Made by a program: the position numbers and the translations under genes
Source of the DNA: Paraburkholderia phytofirmans OLGA172
Lineage (GTDB): Bacteria > Pseudomonadota > Gammaproteobacteria > Burkholderiales > Burkholderiaceae
Reading direction: 5' to 3'
Length of the DNA stretch: 64,000 bases
Assembly: GCF_001634365.1 (NCBI RefSeq)
Contig: NZ_CP014578.1
Coordinates: 1,116,001-1,180,000, forward strand
The notes under the pieces: generated by a model
What the model was told of the DNA's origin: nothing
Databases searched by the model: none
Seen by the model: only the letters and a program-made list of their open reading frames with translations
Shown here: one piece after another, positions 44,295 to 54,804 of the stretch
Position numbering within the stretch: the stretch's first letter is position 1
Layout of the letters: each line of letters starts with the position of its first letter

Positions 44295-45593
44295 TTAGTG
44301 CTTGCCTTCGGTCTTGACGTCGTGCTTGCGGTTCAATGCACGGTAGCCGATGTCGCGGCGATATTGCATGCCGTCGAACGAGATCTGGTTGATCGTCTCG
44401 TACGCGACCGATTGCGCGCTGCGCACCGAATCCGCCAGACCAACCACACACAACACGCGGCCGCCCGAGGTGGTCAGCTTGCCGTCAGTCAACGTGGTGC
44501 CGGCGTGGAAGGTGACCGAGTCCGCGGCTTCGGCCGGGATATCGCCGATCCGGTCACCCTTACGAGGCGTGTCCGGATAGTTGTACGCGGCGAGCACGAC
44601 ACCAAGTGCGGTACGGCGGTCCCATTCGAGTTCGACTGTATCGAGCGTACCGGCGATTGCCTGCTCGACTACCTTCGAAAAGTCGCCTTTCAGACGCGCC
44701 ATGATCGGCTGCGTCTCCGGGTCGCCCATGCGGCAGTTGAATTCGAGCGTCTTCGGGTTGCCTTGCGCGTCGATCATCAGGCCGGCGTACAGAAAACCGG
44801 TGAAGCGGATGCCTTCTTTCTCCATGCCACGCACGGTCGGCTGGATGATTTCGCGCATCACGCGTGCATGCAGTTGCGGCGTGACGATCGGCGCGGGCGA
44901 GTAGGCGCCCATGCCACCGGTGTTCGGACCCTGATCGCCGTCGAGCAGACGCTTGTGGTCCTGGCTCGAGGCGAGCGCCAATACATGCTTGCCGTCCACC
45001 ATTACGATGAAGCTGGCTTCTTCGCCGGCGAGGAATTCCTCGATCACGACACGCGCGCCGGCATCGCCCAGCTTGTTGTCCGACAGCATCATGTCGACCG
45101 CGGCGTGCGCTTCTTCCAGCGTTTGCGCAACGACCACGCCCTTGCCGGCGGCGAGGCCGTCGGCCTTGATCACGATCGGCGCGCCCTTCGCGTCCAGATA
45201 CGCATGCGCGGCGGCGACGTCGGCGAAGGTTTCGTATTCGGCGGTCGGGATCGCGTGGCGCTTCATGAACGCCTTGGCAAAATCTTTCGAGCTTTCGAGC
45301 TGCGCGGCTTCCTTGCTCGGTCCGAAAATCTTCAGGCCGCGCGAGCGGAACAGGTTGACGATACCGGCGGCGAGCGGCCCTTCCGGTCCGACCAGCGTGA
45401 AGGCGATCTGCTCTTTTTCGACGAAATCGGCAAGTTCGGCCGCATCGGTGATGTCGATGTTGCGCAGACGCTCGTCCTGGGCGGTGCCGCCGTTGCCGGG
45501 AGCAACGTAGACGAGTTGGACCCGCGGCGATTGCGCGAGCTTCCATGCGAGCGCATGTTCGCGACCGCCGGAACCGACGACGAGTAACTTCAT
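44295..45593 (-). CDS. purD: Phosphoribosylamine-glycine ligase
   Basis: The protein has 432 residues and is the ATP-grasp enzyme of the second step of purine synthesis. It begins MKLLVVGSGGREHALAWKLA, has VGPEGPLAAGIVN, the ATP-binding IVIKADGLAAGKGVVVAQTL and the PurD signature RMGDPETQPIMARLKGD. The length is close to the usual 425, with a slightly extended C-terminus. It follows the yebC gene on the same strand after about 260 bases. Confidence 0.96.
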   Translation of the reverse strand: MKLLVVGSGGREHALAWKLAQSPRVQLVYVAPGNGGTAQDERLRNIDITDAAELADFVEKEQIAFTLVGPEGPLAAGIVNLFRSRGLKIFGPSKEAAQLESSKDFAKAFMKRHAIPTAEYETFADVAAAHAYLDAKGAPIVIKADGLAAGKGVVVAQTLEEAHAAVDMMLSDNKLGDAGARVVIEEFLAGEEASFIVMVDGKHVLALASSQDHKRLLDGDQGPNTGGMGAYSPAPIVTPQLHARVMREIIQPTVRGMEKEGIRFTGFLYAGLMIDAQGNPKTLEFNCRMGDPETQPIMARLKGDFSKVVEQAIAGTLDTVELEWDRRTALGVVLAAYNYPDTPRKGDRIGDIPAEAADSVTFHAGTTLTDGKLTTSGGRVLCVVGLADSVRSAQSVAYETINQISFDGMQYRRDIGYRALNRKHDVKTEGKH

Positions 45594-45857
45594 GTGAATC
45601 CCCGAGACTTAAAAACCATAAACGGCTGAAGCGGCACGCTCAGCCGTGGAATAACAGCGAGGTTTGCAATGGGCCCGCAGCCAGACAGCGGCGCAGGGCA
45701 CATAGCGAACCCGGGTGGAGACGGTGCGCAAGGGTCCAAACCAATATCCGACCAACGCCCGTTCAGCAGCAACGCGAGGGCCAACCCAAAGGGCCAGCCG
45801 GCGGCGCGGGCGCGTGGTTCGATGCCGATCCACGCGCGAGGCGCCGCCGGGGCACGC

Positions 45858-46586
45858 TCATTCGTCGGCGATCGCGGCGTTTGTATAGACTTCCTGCACG
45901 TCGTCCAGATTTTCCAGCGCGTCGAGCAGCTTCTGCATTTTCACGGCGTCGTCGCCCGTGAATTCGACTTCCGTCTGAGGTTTCATCGTCACCTCGGCCA
46001 CTTCGGCCTTGAAGCCCGCAGCTTCAAGCGCGGCCTTCACCTTCGGGAAATCGTTCGGCGGGCACAGCACTTCGATACTTCCGTCTTCGTTCGTGACGAC
46101 GTCGTCAGCGCCGGCTTCGAGCGCGGCTTCCATCAGCTTGTCTTCAGGCGTGCCGGGCGCGAACAGGAACTGGCCGACGTGATCGAACATGAACGACACC
46201 GAGCCGTCCGTGCCCATGTTGCCGCCGTTCTTCGAGAACGCGTGACGCACGTCCGCCACCGTACGGGTGCGGTTGTCGGTCATCGTGTCGACGATCACCG
46301 CCGCGCCGCCGATGCCGTAGCCTTCGTAGCGGATTTCTTCGTAGTTTGCGCCATCGACACCGCCCACACCGCGCTGGATCGCACGGTTGACGTTATCTTT
46401 CGGCATGTTTGCGTCGTACGCCTTTTCGACGGCGAGCCGCAGACGGGGGTTCGAGTCGATGTCACCGCCGCCCATGCGGGCTGCCACCTGAATTTCCTTG
46501 ATGAGCCGCGTCCAGACCTTGCCGCGCTTGGCGTCTGCCGCTGCTTTTTTATGCTTGATGTTGGCCCATTTCGAATGACCCGCCAT
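45858..46586 (-). CDS. yebC: YebC/PmpR-family transcription or translation factor
   Basis: The protein has 242 residues. The family start [20 protein letters not shown] and the glycine-rich [40 protein letters not shown] are conserved. Members act as DNA-binding regulators in some species, and YebC-type proteins were more recently linked to relief of ribosome stalling. Which applies here is not visible. The ATG at 46586 follows a purine-rich stretch. About 500 bases without genes lie upstream. Confidence 0.94.
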   Translation of the reverse strand: MAGHSKWANIKHKKAAADAKRGKVWTRLIKEIQVAARMGGGDIDSNPRLRLAVEKAYDANMPKDNVNRAIQRGVGGVDGANYEEIRYEGYGIGGAAVIVDTMTDNRTRTVADVRHAFSKNGGNMGTDGSVSFMFDHVGQFLFAPGTPEDKLMEAALEAGADDVVTNEDGSIEVLCPPNDFPKVKAALEAAGFKAEVAEVTMKPQTEVEFTGDDAVKMQKLLDALENLDDVQEVYTNAAIADE

Positions 46587-47093
46587 ACTTTTCTCCATCG
46601 CGCGCGCCTATGGGGCGCACGCATAGTGCAATTGTCGTTGCGATGTCGGGCGCGCGGCGCTGCTGATTGCGACCTTGCGCCTCGATGTCTAACCGCTCGG
46701 CGCCGGACCGCCCGGTGTCAGGCTTTCCTCAGCTTGATCGCGCCCGGCCAGACCCGACTAGCGGGACCAAAGGTCGGCAGCGCGGTTGGGGCGGGGCAGG
46801 ACGGTCAGCGGGCGGCTCAGCGGCGTTCAAGTGCGCCGGTCCCGGCAGACCCGGCGTGAAGGCGTGATGCACCGCGTGGCAGTGCAAGTCGAGCCGCTCT
46901 TTGAGCGGATTCGAATTTTATCACGGCGCGCAGGCGCGGCAGCCGGGGATTGAAGCGAAAGTGGGCGCAGTGTGCCGTGTCCGGCCACGCATGGCATGCC
47001 CAGTCTCTAAGGCGGACATCGATTGTACCGGCGTAGTGCGAAACCGGCTGGTGGCGTGTTGCGCGCGCCGCCGCCGGTTTCCTCAGCCGGCTG
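46587..47093. other. Intergenic region, yebC to upp
   Basis: About 500 bases between the start of yebC and the end of upp, both on the minus strand. It should hold the yebC promoter. Frames here are short and lack features; no RNA gene or repeat was recognised. A moderately AT-rich spot at 46910-46925 is the best promoter candidate. Confidence 0.5.
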
Positions 47094-47744
47094 TCAGTTT
47101 TTCGTGCCGAACAGGCGGTCGCCGGCGTCGCCGAGACCCGGCACGATGTACGCGTGCTCGTTCAGGTGCGAATCGAGCGACGCCACATACAGCTTGACGT
47201 CCGGATGCGCGTCCTGGAACACCTGCACGCCTTCCGGGGCCGCCACCAGCGCGAGGAACATGATGTTCTCGGCGGCCACGTTGCGGCGCTTGAGCACGTC
47301 CACCGCGTGCACGGCCGAATAACCGGTCGCGACCATCGGATCGCACAGAATGAACACACGGTCTTCCAGATCCGGCAGGCGCACCAGATACTCGACCGGG
47401 CGATGGTCCTCGGCACGATACACGCCGATGTGGCCCACACGCGCCGACGGCACCAGCTCCAGCAGGCCGTCCGACATGCCGATGCCGGCCCGCAGCACCG
47501 GCACGATCGCCAGTTTCTTGCCGGCGATCACCGGCGCGTCGATTTCCACCAGCGGCGTGGTGAGGCGGCGCGTGGTCATCGGCAGGTTGCGGGTGATTTC
47601 GTAGCCCATCAGCAGGGTGATCTCGCGCAGCAGTTCGCGGAACGTGCGGGTCGAGGTGTCCCGGTCGCGCATATGCGACAGCTTGTGCTGGATCAACGGG
47701 TGATCGAGGATGAAAAGATTGGGAAAACGGCTGTCCTGAGTCAT
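47094..47744 (-). CDS. upp: Uracil phosphoribosyltransferase
   Basis: The protein has 216 residues and salvages uracil to UMP with [23 protein letters not shown] at the start, [20 protein letters not shown], the PRPP-binding [20 protein letters not shown] and the ending [18 protein letters not shown] are diagnostic. The ATG at 47744 matches the family start. The gene is divergent from the SDR gene at 47981. Confidence 0.96.
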   Translation of the reverse strand: MTQDSRFPNLFILDHPLIQHKLSHMRDRDTSTRTFRELLREITLLMGYEITRNLPMTTRRLTTPLVEIDAPVIAGKKLAIVPVLRAGIGMSDGLLELVPSARVGHIGVYRAEDHRPVEYLVRLPDLEDRVFILCDPMVATGYSAVHAVDVLKRRNVAAENIMFLALVAAPEGVQVFQDAHPDVKLYVASLDSHLNEHAYIVPGLGDAGDRLFGTKN

Positions 47745-47980
47745 GGCGGGGGCGCAAGCGGCGGCTAAAGGGATCGGTTCGGCGGTCCGCAAGGCCTGAA
47801 ACGGGCTGGCGGACGCGCCACGGCGCAAGTTTACCGAAAGAGTGGCGCCGGAAGATACCGGAGATTGCAGTGGCCCGGCGCAGTCGGGCACCGATTCTTC
47901 TAGAATCGGGGGAGACTTTGCAACGATTGGACAACCGCGGGGCCACCCCCGCGCCACGACTACGTCACGAGGACACACAC

Positions 47981-48763
47981 ATGGACATGGGAATCGCAGG
48001 ACGCACCGCGCTGGTTTGCGCGGCTAGCAAGGGACTGGGGCGCGGCTGCGCGGAAGCGCTGGCAGCCGAAGGCGTCAACCTGACGATCGTCGCCCGTACG
48101 GCGGAAACGCTGGAGGCGACCGCCGCCGAGATTCGCAAGCAGAGCGGCGTCGAAGTGAAAACAGTGGCATGCGACATCACTACGCCCGAAGGGCGCGCCG
48201 CGGCGCTCGCCGCCTGTCCGCAGCCGGACATTCTGGTCAACAACGCCGGCGGGCCGCCGCCGGGCGATTTTCGCAATTTCACGCACGAAGACTGGATTCG
48301 CGCGCTGGAGAGCAACATGCTGACGCCGATCGAGCTAATCCGCGCGACCATCGACGGGATGAGCGAGCGCGGCTATGGGCGCATCGTCAACATCACGAGC
48401 TCGGCGGTCAAGGCGCCGATCGACGTGCTTGGCCTGTCCAACGGTGCGCGCTCGGGGCTGACCGGCTTCGTCGCGGGACTTGCACGCAGCAAGGTGGCCG
48501 CCACGGGCGTGACGATCAACAACCTGTTGCCGGGGCTGTTCGACACCGACCGCATCGCCACCACCTTCGCGGCGCAAGCCAAGGCGCAAAACATTTCCGT
48601 CGACGATGCGCGCGCGCAGCGCATGAAGACGATCCCCGCCGGCCGTTTCGGCAATCGCGATGAATTCGGCCGCGCCTGTGCGTTCCTGTGCAGCGTGCAT
48701 GCCGGCTACATCACCGGCCAGAACTGGCTGGTCGACGGCGGCGCTTACCCCGGTACGTTCTGA
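47981..48763 (+). CDS. SDR-family oxidoreductase (FabG-like)
   Basis: The protein has 260 residues with an SDR fold: the cofactor motif [28 protein letters not shown], and a Ser in NITSSAVK. At the position of the catalytic YxxxK the sequence reads [20 protein letters not shown], so the usual Tyr-Lys pair is not evident. This is typical of a 'BKR-like SDR' subgroup that lacks the classical pair. The C-terminus [17 protein letters not shown] is normal. The ATG at 47981 follows an ACGAGGAC site. Function unknown. Confidence 0.85.
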   Translation: MDMGIAGRTALVCAASKGLGRGCAEALAAEGVNLTIVARTAETLEATAAEIRKQSGVEVKTVACDITTPEGRAAALAACPQPDILVNNAGGPPPGDFRNFTHEDWIRALESNMLTPIELIRATIDGMSERGYGRIVNITSSAVKAPIDVLGLSNGARSGLTGFVAGLARSKVAATGVTINNLLPGLFDTDRIATTFAAQAKAQNISVDDARAQRMKTIPAGRFGNRDEFGRACAFLCSVHAGYITGQNWLVDGGAYPGTF

Positions 48764-48839
48764 GCGGGCACGTGTCGAAGCACCGGCATCACCATCACTA
48801 CAACAACGACAATCACAGCGGTTTCAGGAGTCTTACGTC

Positions 48840-49229
48840 ATGACCACCCGCATTGCGCTGATCGCGCACGATCACAAGAAAGACGACATCGTCAAACTGG
48901 CCGGCGAATACGTCGATACGCTCAGGCGCTGCGAGATTGTCGCGACCGGCACGACTGGCACGCGCATCGGCGACACGCATGGCCTCACGGTCGAGCGCAT
49001 GTTGTCAGGCCCGCATGGCGGCGACCTGCAGATCGGCGCGCAACTCGCGGAAGGGCGGGTGGACATGGTGATTTTCCTGCGCGACCCGATGACGCCGCAG
49101 CCGCACGAACCGGACATCAACGCGCTGGTGCGCGCCTGCGACGTTCACAACATCCCGTGCGCCACCAACATTTCGACTGCGCGAATGATTCTCGACGTGC
49201 TGACCTTGCGTCTCACGCAGCAGATCTAG
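48840..49229 (+). CDS. mgsA: Methylglyoxal synthase
   Basis: The protein has 129 residues and converts dihydroxyacetone phosphate to methylglyoxal and phosphate, a bypass used under phosphate limitation or carbon excess. It begins [20 protein letters not shown], with the phosphate-binding [10 protein letters not shown], the [20 protein letters not shown] motif with the catalytic Asp, and [27 protein letters not shown] precedes the ATG at 48840. It lies between the SDR and quinone oxidoreductase genes on the same strand. Confidence 0.95.
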   Translation: MTTRIALIAHDHKKDDIVKLAGEYVDTLRRCEIVATGTTGTRIGDTHGLTVERMLSGPHGGDLQIGAQLAEGRVDMVIFLRDPMTPQPHEPDINALVRACDVHNIPCATNISTARMILDVLTLRLTQQI

Positions 49230-49282
49230 AGCAACGCCGTGGTGCTTTACGATCGAACGAAACCACCCACCAGGGAGACATG

Positions 49283-50257
49283 ATGGTCAAAGCAATCCGA
49301 TTCGACAAAACCGGCGGCCCGGAGGTGATGAAATGGGTCGACGTCGATGTGGGCGAGCCGGGTGCGGGCGAGATCCGCATCAAACAGAACGCGGTTGGGC
49401 TGAACTATATCGACGTGTATTTCCGCACGGGCTTGTACCCGCTGCCGTTGCCGGGTGGCATCGGTATGGAGGCGGCGGGTGAAGTCACCGCGGTCGGCGC
49501 GGGTGTGACCGCTTTCAAAGCGGGCGATCGCGTGGCATACGTGGCGCGTCCGCCTGGGGCATACATCCAGGAGCGTGTGTTGCCGGCGGCCCAGGTGATC
49601 AAGGTGCCGGACGCGCTGAGCGACGAGCAGGCGGCCTCCGTCATGCTGCAAGGGCTGACCGCGCAGTACCTGCTGCGCCGTACCTATCCCGTGAAGGCCG
49701 GCGAGACGATTCTGATTCAGGCCGCAGCCGGCGGCGTCGGTCTGCTGGCTTGCCAATGGGCGAAGGCGCTCGGCGCAACGGTGATCGGCACGGTTGGCTC
49801 CGACGAGAAAGCCGAAATCGCCAAAGCCCACGGCTGCGACCATCCAATCGTTTATACGCGCGAAAACTTCACCAGGCGCGTGCGCGAGATCACCAATGGC
49901 GCGGGTGTGCCGGTGGTGTACGACTCGATCGGTAAAGACACGTTTACGGGCTCGCTCGACTGCCTCGCTCCGCTCGGCATGTTCGTGAGCTTCGGCAATG
50001 CGTCGGGACCGTTGCCGCCGATCGATTCGTCGGAGTTCGCCGGACGCGGTTCGCTGTTCTTCACGCGCCCCACACTCTTTACCTATATCGCCAAACGCAG
50101 CGACTACGAGGCGATGTCCTCGGAGTTGTTCGACGTGCTGGTGTCGGGCAAGGTGAAGACGAGCATCAATCAGCGCTACGCGTTGGCGGATGTGGGCAGG
50201 GCTCACGCCGATCTCGAGGGACGCCGCACCACGGGCTCGACGATTCTGCTGCCGTAA
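49283..50257 (+). CDS. qor: NADPH:quinone oxidoreductase (zeta-crystallin type)
   Basis: The protein has 324 residues and is a zinc-free member of the MDR superfamily. It begins VKAIRFDKTGGPEVMKWVDV, has the quinone-oxidoreductase motif GLNYIDVYFRTGLYPLPLPG and the NADPH-binding LIQAAAGGVGLLACQWAKAL (AAGGVG). It has no zinc ligands. Two adjacent ATG codons occur; I prefer the second at 49283 because GGGAG lies five bases before it. It is likely to reduce quinones by one-electron steps or related enones. Confidence 0.92.
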   Translation: MVKAIRFDKTGGPEVMKWVDVDVGEPGAGEIRIKQNAVGLNYIDVYFRTGLYPLPLPGGIGMEAAGEVTAVGAGVTAFKAGDRVAYVARPPGAYIQERVLPAAQVIKVPDALSDEQAASVMLQGLTAQYLLRRTYPVKAGETILIQAAAGGVGLLACQWAKALGATVIGTVGSDEKAEIAKAHGCDHPIVYTRENFTRRVREITNGAGVPVVYDSIGKDTFTGSLDCLAPLGMFVSFGNASGPLPPIDSSEFAGRGSLFFTRPTLFTYIAKRSDYEAMSSELFDVLVSGKVKTSINQRYALADVGRAHADLEGRRTTGSTILLP

Positions 50258-50589
50258 GCGCGTCAATGCCTGGGCGCGTGGCCACATCGCCACGCGGGAG
50301 CAGGCAGCACCCGGCAGGCAGCACCCGGCAAGTCGCTGGCGCGCTGCCTGCTGCCATCAAGGCGCAATAGCGACGCCATAAAAATTCCGCGCCGCGCCGC
50401 GCCGCAGCCCGCGCGAGCGTTGCCTTTCCCTGCAAAGCAGGCCTCATGGGCCTCAGGCCGTTCCATGCCCAGTGGAGCGGCCTGTTTCGTTTACGCGCTT
50501 TTTATACCGCCCCTGCCATCTTTGACCAAGCCTTTACGCGGATCGGCATAACGTTCTACCCATCCAAAGTCCGCTAATGGAGAACACAA
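50258..50589. other. Intergenic region between qor and the kdp operon
   Basis: It contains a tandem 14-base repeat (CAGGCAGCACCCGG, twice, from 50301) whose second copy can pair with GCTGCCTGC at 50343-50351 in a 9-bp stem, probably the qor 3' end. The last 90 bases hold the kdp promoter. No gene was seen. Confidence 0.6.
50522..50552 (+). promoter_or_regulatory. Candidate promoter of the kdp operon
   Basis: TTGACC at 50522 is followed 19 bases later by CATAAC, a plausible though imperfect -35/-10 pair, about 40 bases before the first small gene. AT-rich bases just upstream (TTTTTATACC near 50501) resemble where KdpE binds in other species. Both are predictions by eye. Confidence 0.4.
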
Positions 50590-50703
50590 ATGGATGTGCT
50601 GTACGTCGGGGGGATGGTGCTGTTTGCAGCGCTGACCTTTGCTTTGATTGCCGGCTGCGAGAAGTTGATGCAGTTCCGGCGCGGCCAGGGAGCACGCTCA
50701 TGA
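50590..50703 (+). CDS. Small membrane protein at the head of the kdp operon
   Basis: A 37-residue frame MDVLYVGGMVLFAALTFALI followed by AGCEKLMQFRRGQGARS starts at 50590 behind GGAGAACAC. It has one hydrophobic helix followed by a basic tail. Its stop overlaps the kdpF start (CTCATGACC), so it is translationally coupled to the pump genes and probably real. I recognise no named family. It could be a second KdpF-like accessory subunit or a leader peptide. Confidence 0.65.
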   Translation: MDVLYVGGMVLFAALTFALIAGCEKLMQFRRGQGARS

Positions 50704-50792
50704 CCTGGATTCTGTGGCTATCAGGCGCTGCTACTGCGCTGCTGTTCGCTTACCTCGTCTATGCGCTGCTGCGCGCGGAGGACATTGAATGA
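50700..50792 (+). CDS. kdpF: K+-transporting ATPase subunit F
   Basis: A 30-residue single-span protein (MTWILWLSGAATALLFAYLV then YALLRAEDIE) matches KdpF, which stabilises the KdpABC complex in the inner membrane. It overlaps the stop of the gene before and the start of kdpA (both ATGA), so the three are translated together. Confidence 0.88.
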   Translation: MTWILWLSGAATALLFAYLVYALLRAEDIE

Positions 50793-52594
50793 ACTCCAAC
50801 AATGTCCTGCAAACGGTCATTTTTCTGGTCGTGCTGCTCGCGGCCGCAGTGCCCGTTGCCCGCTATCTGACGCGCGTGATGGACGGCACCTCTCGCGTGG
50901 TCCGCTTCGGCGGTCCGCTCGAACGTGTGCTGTACCGTATCGCGGGAGTCGACTCGTCGACGGAAATGAGCTGGAAGCATTACGCCATCGCCACGATCGC
51001 GTTCAACGTGCTCGGCGTGCTGGTCCTGTACCTCCTGTTGCGTGTTCAAGGCTGGCTGCCGGGCAACCCGCAAGCCTTCGGTCCGATGTCGGTGGACGGT
51101 GCCTTCAATACGGCTGTCAGCTTCGTCACCAACACCAACTGGCAGGACTACACGCCTGAGCAGACCGCCGGCTATCTGACGCAGATGCTTGGCCTGACGG
51201 TGCAGAACTTCCTGTCCGCTGCCACCGGCATCGTCGTGGTGATCGCGCTGATCCGCGGTTTCGCACGTCATACGGCGAAGACCATCGGTAACTTCTGGGT
51301 CGACATCACGCGGGTGACGCTGTACGTGCTGCTGCCGATGTCGGTGATCGTCGCTGGTTTGCTGATGAGCCAGGGCGTGATCCAGAACTTCAAGGCGTAT
51401 CAGGACGTGCCGACCCTGCAGACCACCACCTATGCCGCACCGAAGCTCGATGCGCAAGGCAACCCGGTGAAGGATGCGAAGGGTAACGCAGTGACGGTCG
51501 ACACCAAGGTGACGACCCAGACCATCGCAATGGGCCCGGTGGCGTCGCAGGAAGCGATCAAGATGCTCGGCACCAACGGTGGTGGCTTCTTCAACGCGAA
51601 CTCGGCACACCCGTACGAAAACCCGACGCCGTTCAGCAACTTCCTGCAGATCTTTTCGATGCTGATCATCCCGGCGGCGCTGGCCCTGGTGTTCGGCCGG
51701 ATGATCTCGGACCGCAAGCAGGGTATTGCTGTCCTTGCCGTGATGACGATCGCATTCGCTGCTTGCGTGGTGGGTGAAATCAGCGCGGAGCAGGCCGGCA
51801 ACCCGACCCTGACCTCGCTGAACGTCGACCAGTCCGCCAACGCGCTGCAGTCGGGCGGCAATATGGAAGGCAAGGAAACGCGCTTCGGTATCGCGCAGTC
51901 GGGCATCTTCACCGTCGCCACGACGGCGGCATCGTGCGGTGCAATCGACAACACGCACGACTCGCTGACCCCGCTCGGCGGCCTTTACCCGATGCTGCTG
52001 ATCCAGTTGGGCGAAGTGATCTTCGGCGGCGTGGGCTCCGGTATGTACGGGATGCTCGTGTTCGCCATGCTCGCGGTGTTCGTCGCAGGCCTGATGATCG
52101 GTCGCACGCCTGAATATGTCGGCAAGAAGATTGAAGCGTACGAGATGAAGATGGTGTCGATCGTCGTGCTGCTCACGCCGCTGCTGGTGCTCGTGGGTAC
52201 CTCGATCGCGGTGCTGAGCGATGCGGGCAAGGCGGGTATCGCCAACCCCGGTGCACACGGCTTCTCGGAAATTCTCTACGCGTTCAGCTCGGCTGCGAAC
52301 AACAACGGTAGCGCGTTTGCTGGCCTGACGGTGAGCACGCCGTTCTACAACTGGTTGACCGCGATCGCGATGTGGTTTGGCCGCTTCGGCTCGCTGATTC
52401 CGGTGCTGGCGATTGCCGGCTCGCTGGCGGCGAAGAAACGCCTGGCTGTCACCGGCGGCACGCTGCCTACGCATGGTCCGCTGTTCGTGGTGTTGCTGCT
52501 TGGCACCGTGCTGCTCGTCGGCGCACTGACTTATGTGCCTGCGCTCGCTCTCGGCCCCGGCGTCGAGCATCTGATGATGATCGCCGGCCATTGA
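50789..52594 (+). CDS. kdpA: K+-transporting ATPase subunit A (channel-like)
   Basis: The protein has 601 residues and about ten membrane helices. KdpA binds and conducts K+ like a K+ channel. The four selectivity-filter regions are visible: FVTNTNWQDY, MLGTNGGGFFNANSAHPYEN, TTAASCGAIDNTHDS and SAANNNGSAFAGLT. It starts in the kdpF stop. It is followed after 44 bases by kdpB. Confidence 0.96.
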   Translation: MNSNNVLQTVIFLVVLLAAAVPVARYLTRVMDGTSRVVRFGGPLERVLYRIAGVDSSTEMSWKHYAIATIAFNVLGVLVLYLLLRVQGWLPGNPQAFGPMSVDGAFNTAVSFVTNTNWQDYTPEQTAGYLTQMLGLTVQNFLSAATGIVVVIALIRGFARHTAKTIGNFWVDITRVTLYVLLPMSVIVAGLLMSQGVIQNFKAYQDVPTLQTTTYAAPKLDAQGNPVKDAKGNAVTVDTKVTTQTIAMGPVASQEAIKMLGTNGGGFFNANSAHPYENPTPFSNFLQIFSMLIIPAALALVFGRMISDRKQGIAVLAVMTIAFAACVVGEISAEQAGNPTLTSLNVDQSANALQSGGNMEGKETRFGIAQSGIFTVATTAASCGAIDNTHDSLTPLGGLYPMLLIQLGEVIFGGVGSGMYGMLVFAMLAVFVAGLMIGRTPEYVGKKIEAYEMKMVSIVVLLTPLLVLVGTSIAVLSDAGKAGIANPGAHGFSEILYAFSSAANNNGSAFAGLTVSTPFYNWLTAIAMWFGRFGSLIPVLAIAGSLAAKKRLAVTGGTLPTHGPLFVVLLLGTVLLVGALTYVPALALGPGVEHLMMIAGH

Positions 52595-52638
52595 TGCCTG
52601 GCAACTGAGACGGGCGATTCGGGAAAAACGAGGATTCA

Positions 52639-54750
52639 ATGACTGAACATAATGCAACGCGGTCCATGTTCGATCCGGCGCTAGTGCGTCCGGCGATCGT
52701 GGACTCATTCAAGAAACTCACGCCACGCACGCAGTTCCGTAACCCGGTGATGTTCTGCGTGTACGTCGGCAGCATCCTGACGACGATCCTCTGGATCGCC
52801 GCGCTGGGCGGCCAGGCCGAAGCGCCTGCGGGGTTCATCCTCGCGGTTACGCTGTGGCTGTGGTTCACGGTGCTGTTCGCCAACTTCGCAGAAGCGCTTG
52901 CTGAAGGCCGCTCCAAAGCCCAAGCCGCGTCGCTGCGCAGTGCGAAGAAAGACGTGATGGCCAAGAAGCTCAACGAGCCGCATCCGAAGTCGCCGATTCG
53001 CATTCTGACGGCGTCCGATCTGCGTAAAGGCGACGTGGTGCTGGTCGAAACCGGCGACGTGATTCCGGCCGACGGCGAAGTGATCGACGGTGTCGCGTCG
53101 GTCGACGAATCGGCGATTACCGGCGAATCCGCACCGGTGATCCGCGAGTCGGGCGGCGACTTTACGTCGGTGACGGGCGGCACGCGCGTGCTGTCGGACT
53201 GGATCGTCGTGCGCGTCACGGCCAATCCGGGCGAAGCCTTCCTCGACCGCATGATTGCGATGGTCGAAGGCGCGAAGCGTCAAAAGACGCCGAACGAAAT
53301 CGCGTTGACGATTCTGCTGGTCGCGCTGACGATCGTGATGCTGCTCGCAACCGCCACGCTGCTGCCGTTCTCGATGTTCTCCGTCGAAGCCGTCAAGGCT
53401 GGCCATGTGGTGAGCATCACCGCGCTCGTAGCACTGCTGGTGTGTCTGATTCCGACCACGATCGGCGGCCTGCTGTCCGCCATTGGTGTGGCCGGTATGA
53501 GCCGCATGATGCAAGCCAACGTGATTGCAACGTCAGGCCGTGCTGTGGAGGCTGCAGGTGACGTCGACGTGCTGCTGCTCGACAAGACCGGCACGATCAC
53601 GCTCGGTAACCGTCAGGCTTCGACCTTTGTGCCGGCGCCGGGCGTGACCGAAGAAATGCTCGCCGATGCGGCGCAACTGTCGTCGCTGTCGGACGAAACG
53701 CCGGAGGGCCGCAGTATCGTCGTGCTCGCCAAGCAGCGCTTCAACATCCGCGCTCGCGACATGGCGTCGCTGCATGCAGTCTTTCTCGCCTTCACCGCGC
53801 AAACGCGGATGAGCGGTGTGGACCTGTCCCCCACGGGGACTTCCTCCGGGGCGCTGGGCCGCGAGATCCGCAAAGGCGCAGCCGATGCCGTCAAGAACTA
53901 CGTCGAAGCGAACGGCGGCCGTTATCCGACTGAAGTGAGCAACGCCGTGGCTGAAGTGGCGCGTCGCGGCAGCACACCGCTGGTGGTGGCCGAGAAGGGC
54001 GAGCATGGCGCACGCGTGCTCGGCGTGATCGAACTGAAGGACATCGTCAAGGGCGGCATCAAGGAGCGTTTCGCCGAACTGCGCAAGATGGGTATCAAGA
54101 CCATCATGGTGACCGGCGACAACCGTCTGACGGCAGCCGCGATTGCAGCCGAAGCAGGCGTGGACGACTTCCTCGCGGAAGCCACGCCGGAGGCCAAGCT
54201 GTCGACGATCCGCGCGCACCAGGCCGAAGGCAAGCTGGTGGCGATGACCGGTGACGGTACCAACGACGCTCCGGCGCTGGCGCAAGCCGACGTCGCAGTG
54301 GCGATGAATACCGGCACGCAGGCAGCGAAAGAAGCCGGCAACATGGTCGACCTCGATTCGAACCCGACCAAGCTGATCGAGATCGTCGAGATCGGCAAGC
54401 AGATGCTGATGACGCGCGGCTCGCTGACGACGTTCTCGATTGCCAACGACGTCTCCAAGTACTTCGCCATTATCCCGGCAGCGTTTGCGAGCACCTATCC
54501 GGCACTGAACAGGCTGAACGTGATGCATCTGGCCACTCCGGCCTCGGCGATCATGTCGGCGGTGATCTTCAACGCACTGATCATCGTGCTGCTGATTCCG
54601 CTGGCGCTGAAGGGCGTGAAGTACCGGCCGCTCGGCGCCGCGATCCTGCTGCGCCGCAATCTGCTGGTGTATGGCCTCGGCGGGATCATCGTGCCGTTTA
54701 TCGGCATCAAGCTGATCGACATGGTACTGGCCGCGCTCGGCTGGGTTTAA
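52639..54750 (+). CDS. kdpB: K+-transporting ATPase subunit B (P-type ATPase)
   Basis: The protein has 703 residues. This P-type ATPase drives K+ uptake through KdpA. The phosphorylated Asp is in [13 protein letters not shown] (about residue 315). The actuator motif is [12 protein letters not shown], and the hinge is [20 protein letters not shown]. Membrane helices flank these domains as in the family. A short insertion around [20 protein letters not shown] in the nucleotide-binding domain is slightly unusual but in frame. Confidence 0.96.
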   Translation: MTEHNATRSMFDPALVRPAIVDSFKKLTPRTQFRNPVMFCVYVGSILTTILWIAALGGQAEAPAGFILAVTLWLWFTVLFANFAEALAEGRSKAQAASLRSAKKDVMAKKLNEPHPKSPIRILTASDLRKGDVVLVETGDVIPADGEVIDGVASVDESAITGESAPVIRESGGDFTSVTGGTRVLSDWIVVRVTANPGEAFLDRMIAMVEGAKRQKTPNEIALTILLVALTIVMLLATATLLPFSMFSVEAVKAGHVVSITALVALLVCLIPTTIGGLLSAIGVAGMSRMMQANVIATSGRAVEAAGDVDVLLLDKTGTITLGNRQASTFVPAPGVTEEMLADAAQLSSLSDETPEGRSIVVLAKQRFNIRARDMASLHAVFLAFTAQTRMSGVDLSPTGTSSGALGREIRKGAADAVKNYVEANGGRYPTEVSNAVAEVARRGSTPLVVAEKGEHGARVLGVIELKDIVKGGIKERFAELRKMGIKTIMVTGDNRLTAAAIAAEAGVDDFLAEATPEAKLSTIRAHQAEGKLVAMTGDGTNDAPALAQADVAVAMNTGTQAAKEAGNMVDLDSNPTKLIEIVEIGKQMLMTRGSLTTFSIANDVSKYFAIIPAAFASTYPALNRLNVMHLATPASAIMSAVIFNALIIVLLIPLALKGVKYRPLGAAILLRRNLLVYGLGGIIVPFIGIKLIDMVLAALGWV

Positions 54751-54804
54751 CAGGCTGTGTCCGGCGGCGTTGGCTGCCGGACGCGTCTAAAAGGATTGCC
54801 AATC

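Noticed and set aside
50301-50328. Tandem 14-base repeat as a CRISPR or phase-variable repeat
   Set aside because: Only two copies without spacers and next to a hairpin; no CRISPR array or cas gene was seen anywhere in the window.
50759-52708. Very long antisense frame (649 codons) opposite kdpA
   Set aside because: It is a shadow of the high-GC third-position bias of kdpA: rich in His, Arg and Gln, with no fold, and kdpA itself is certain.
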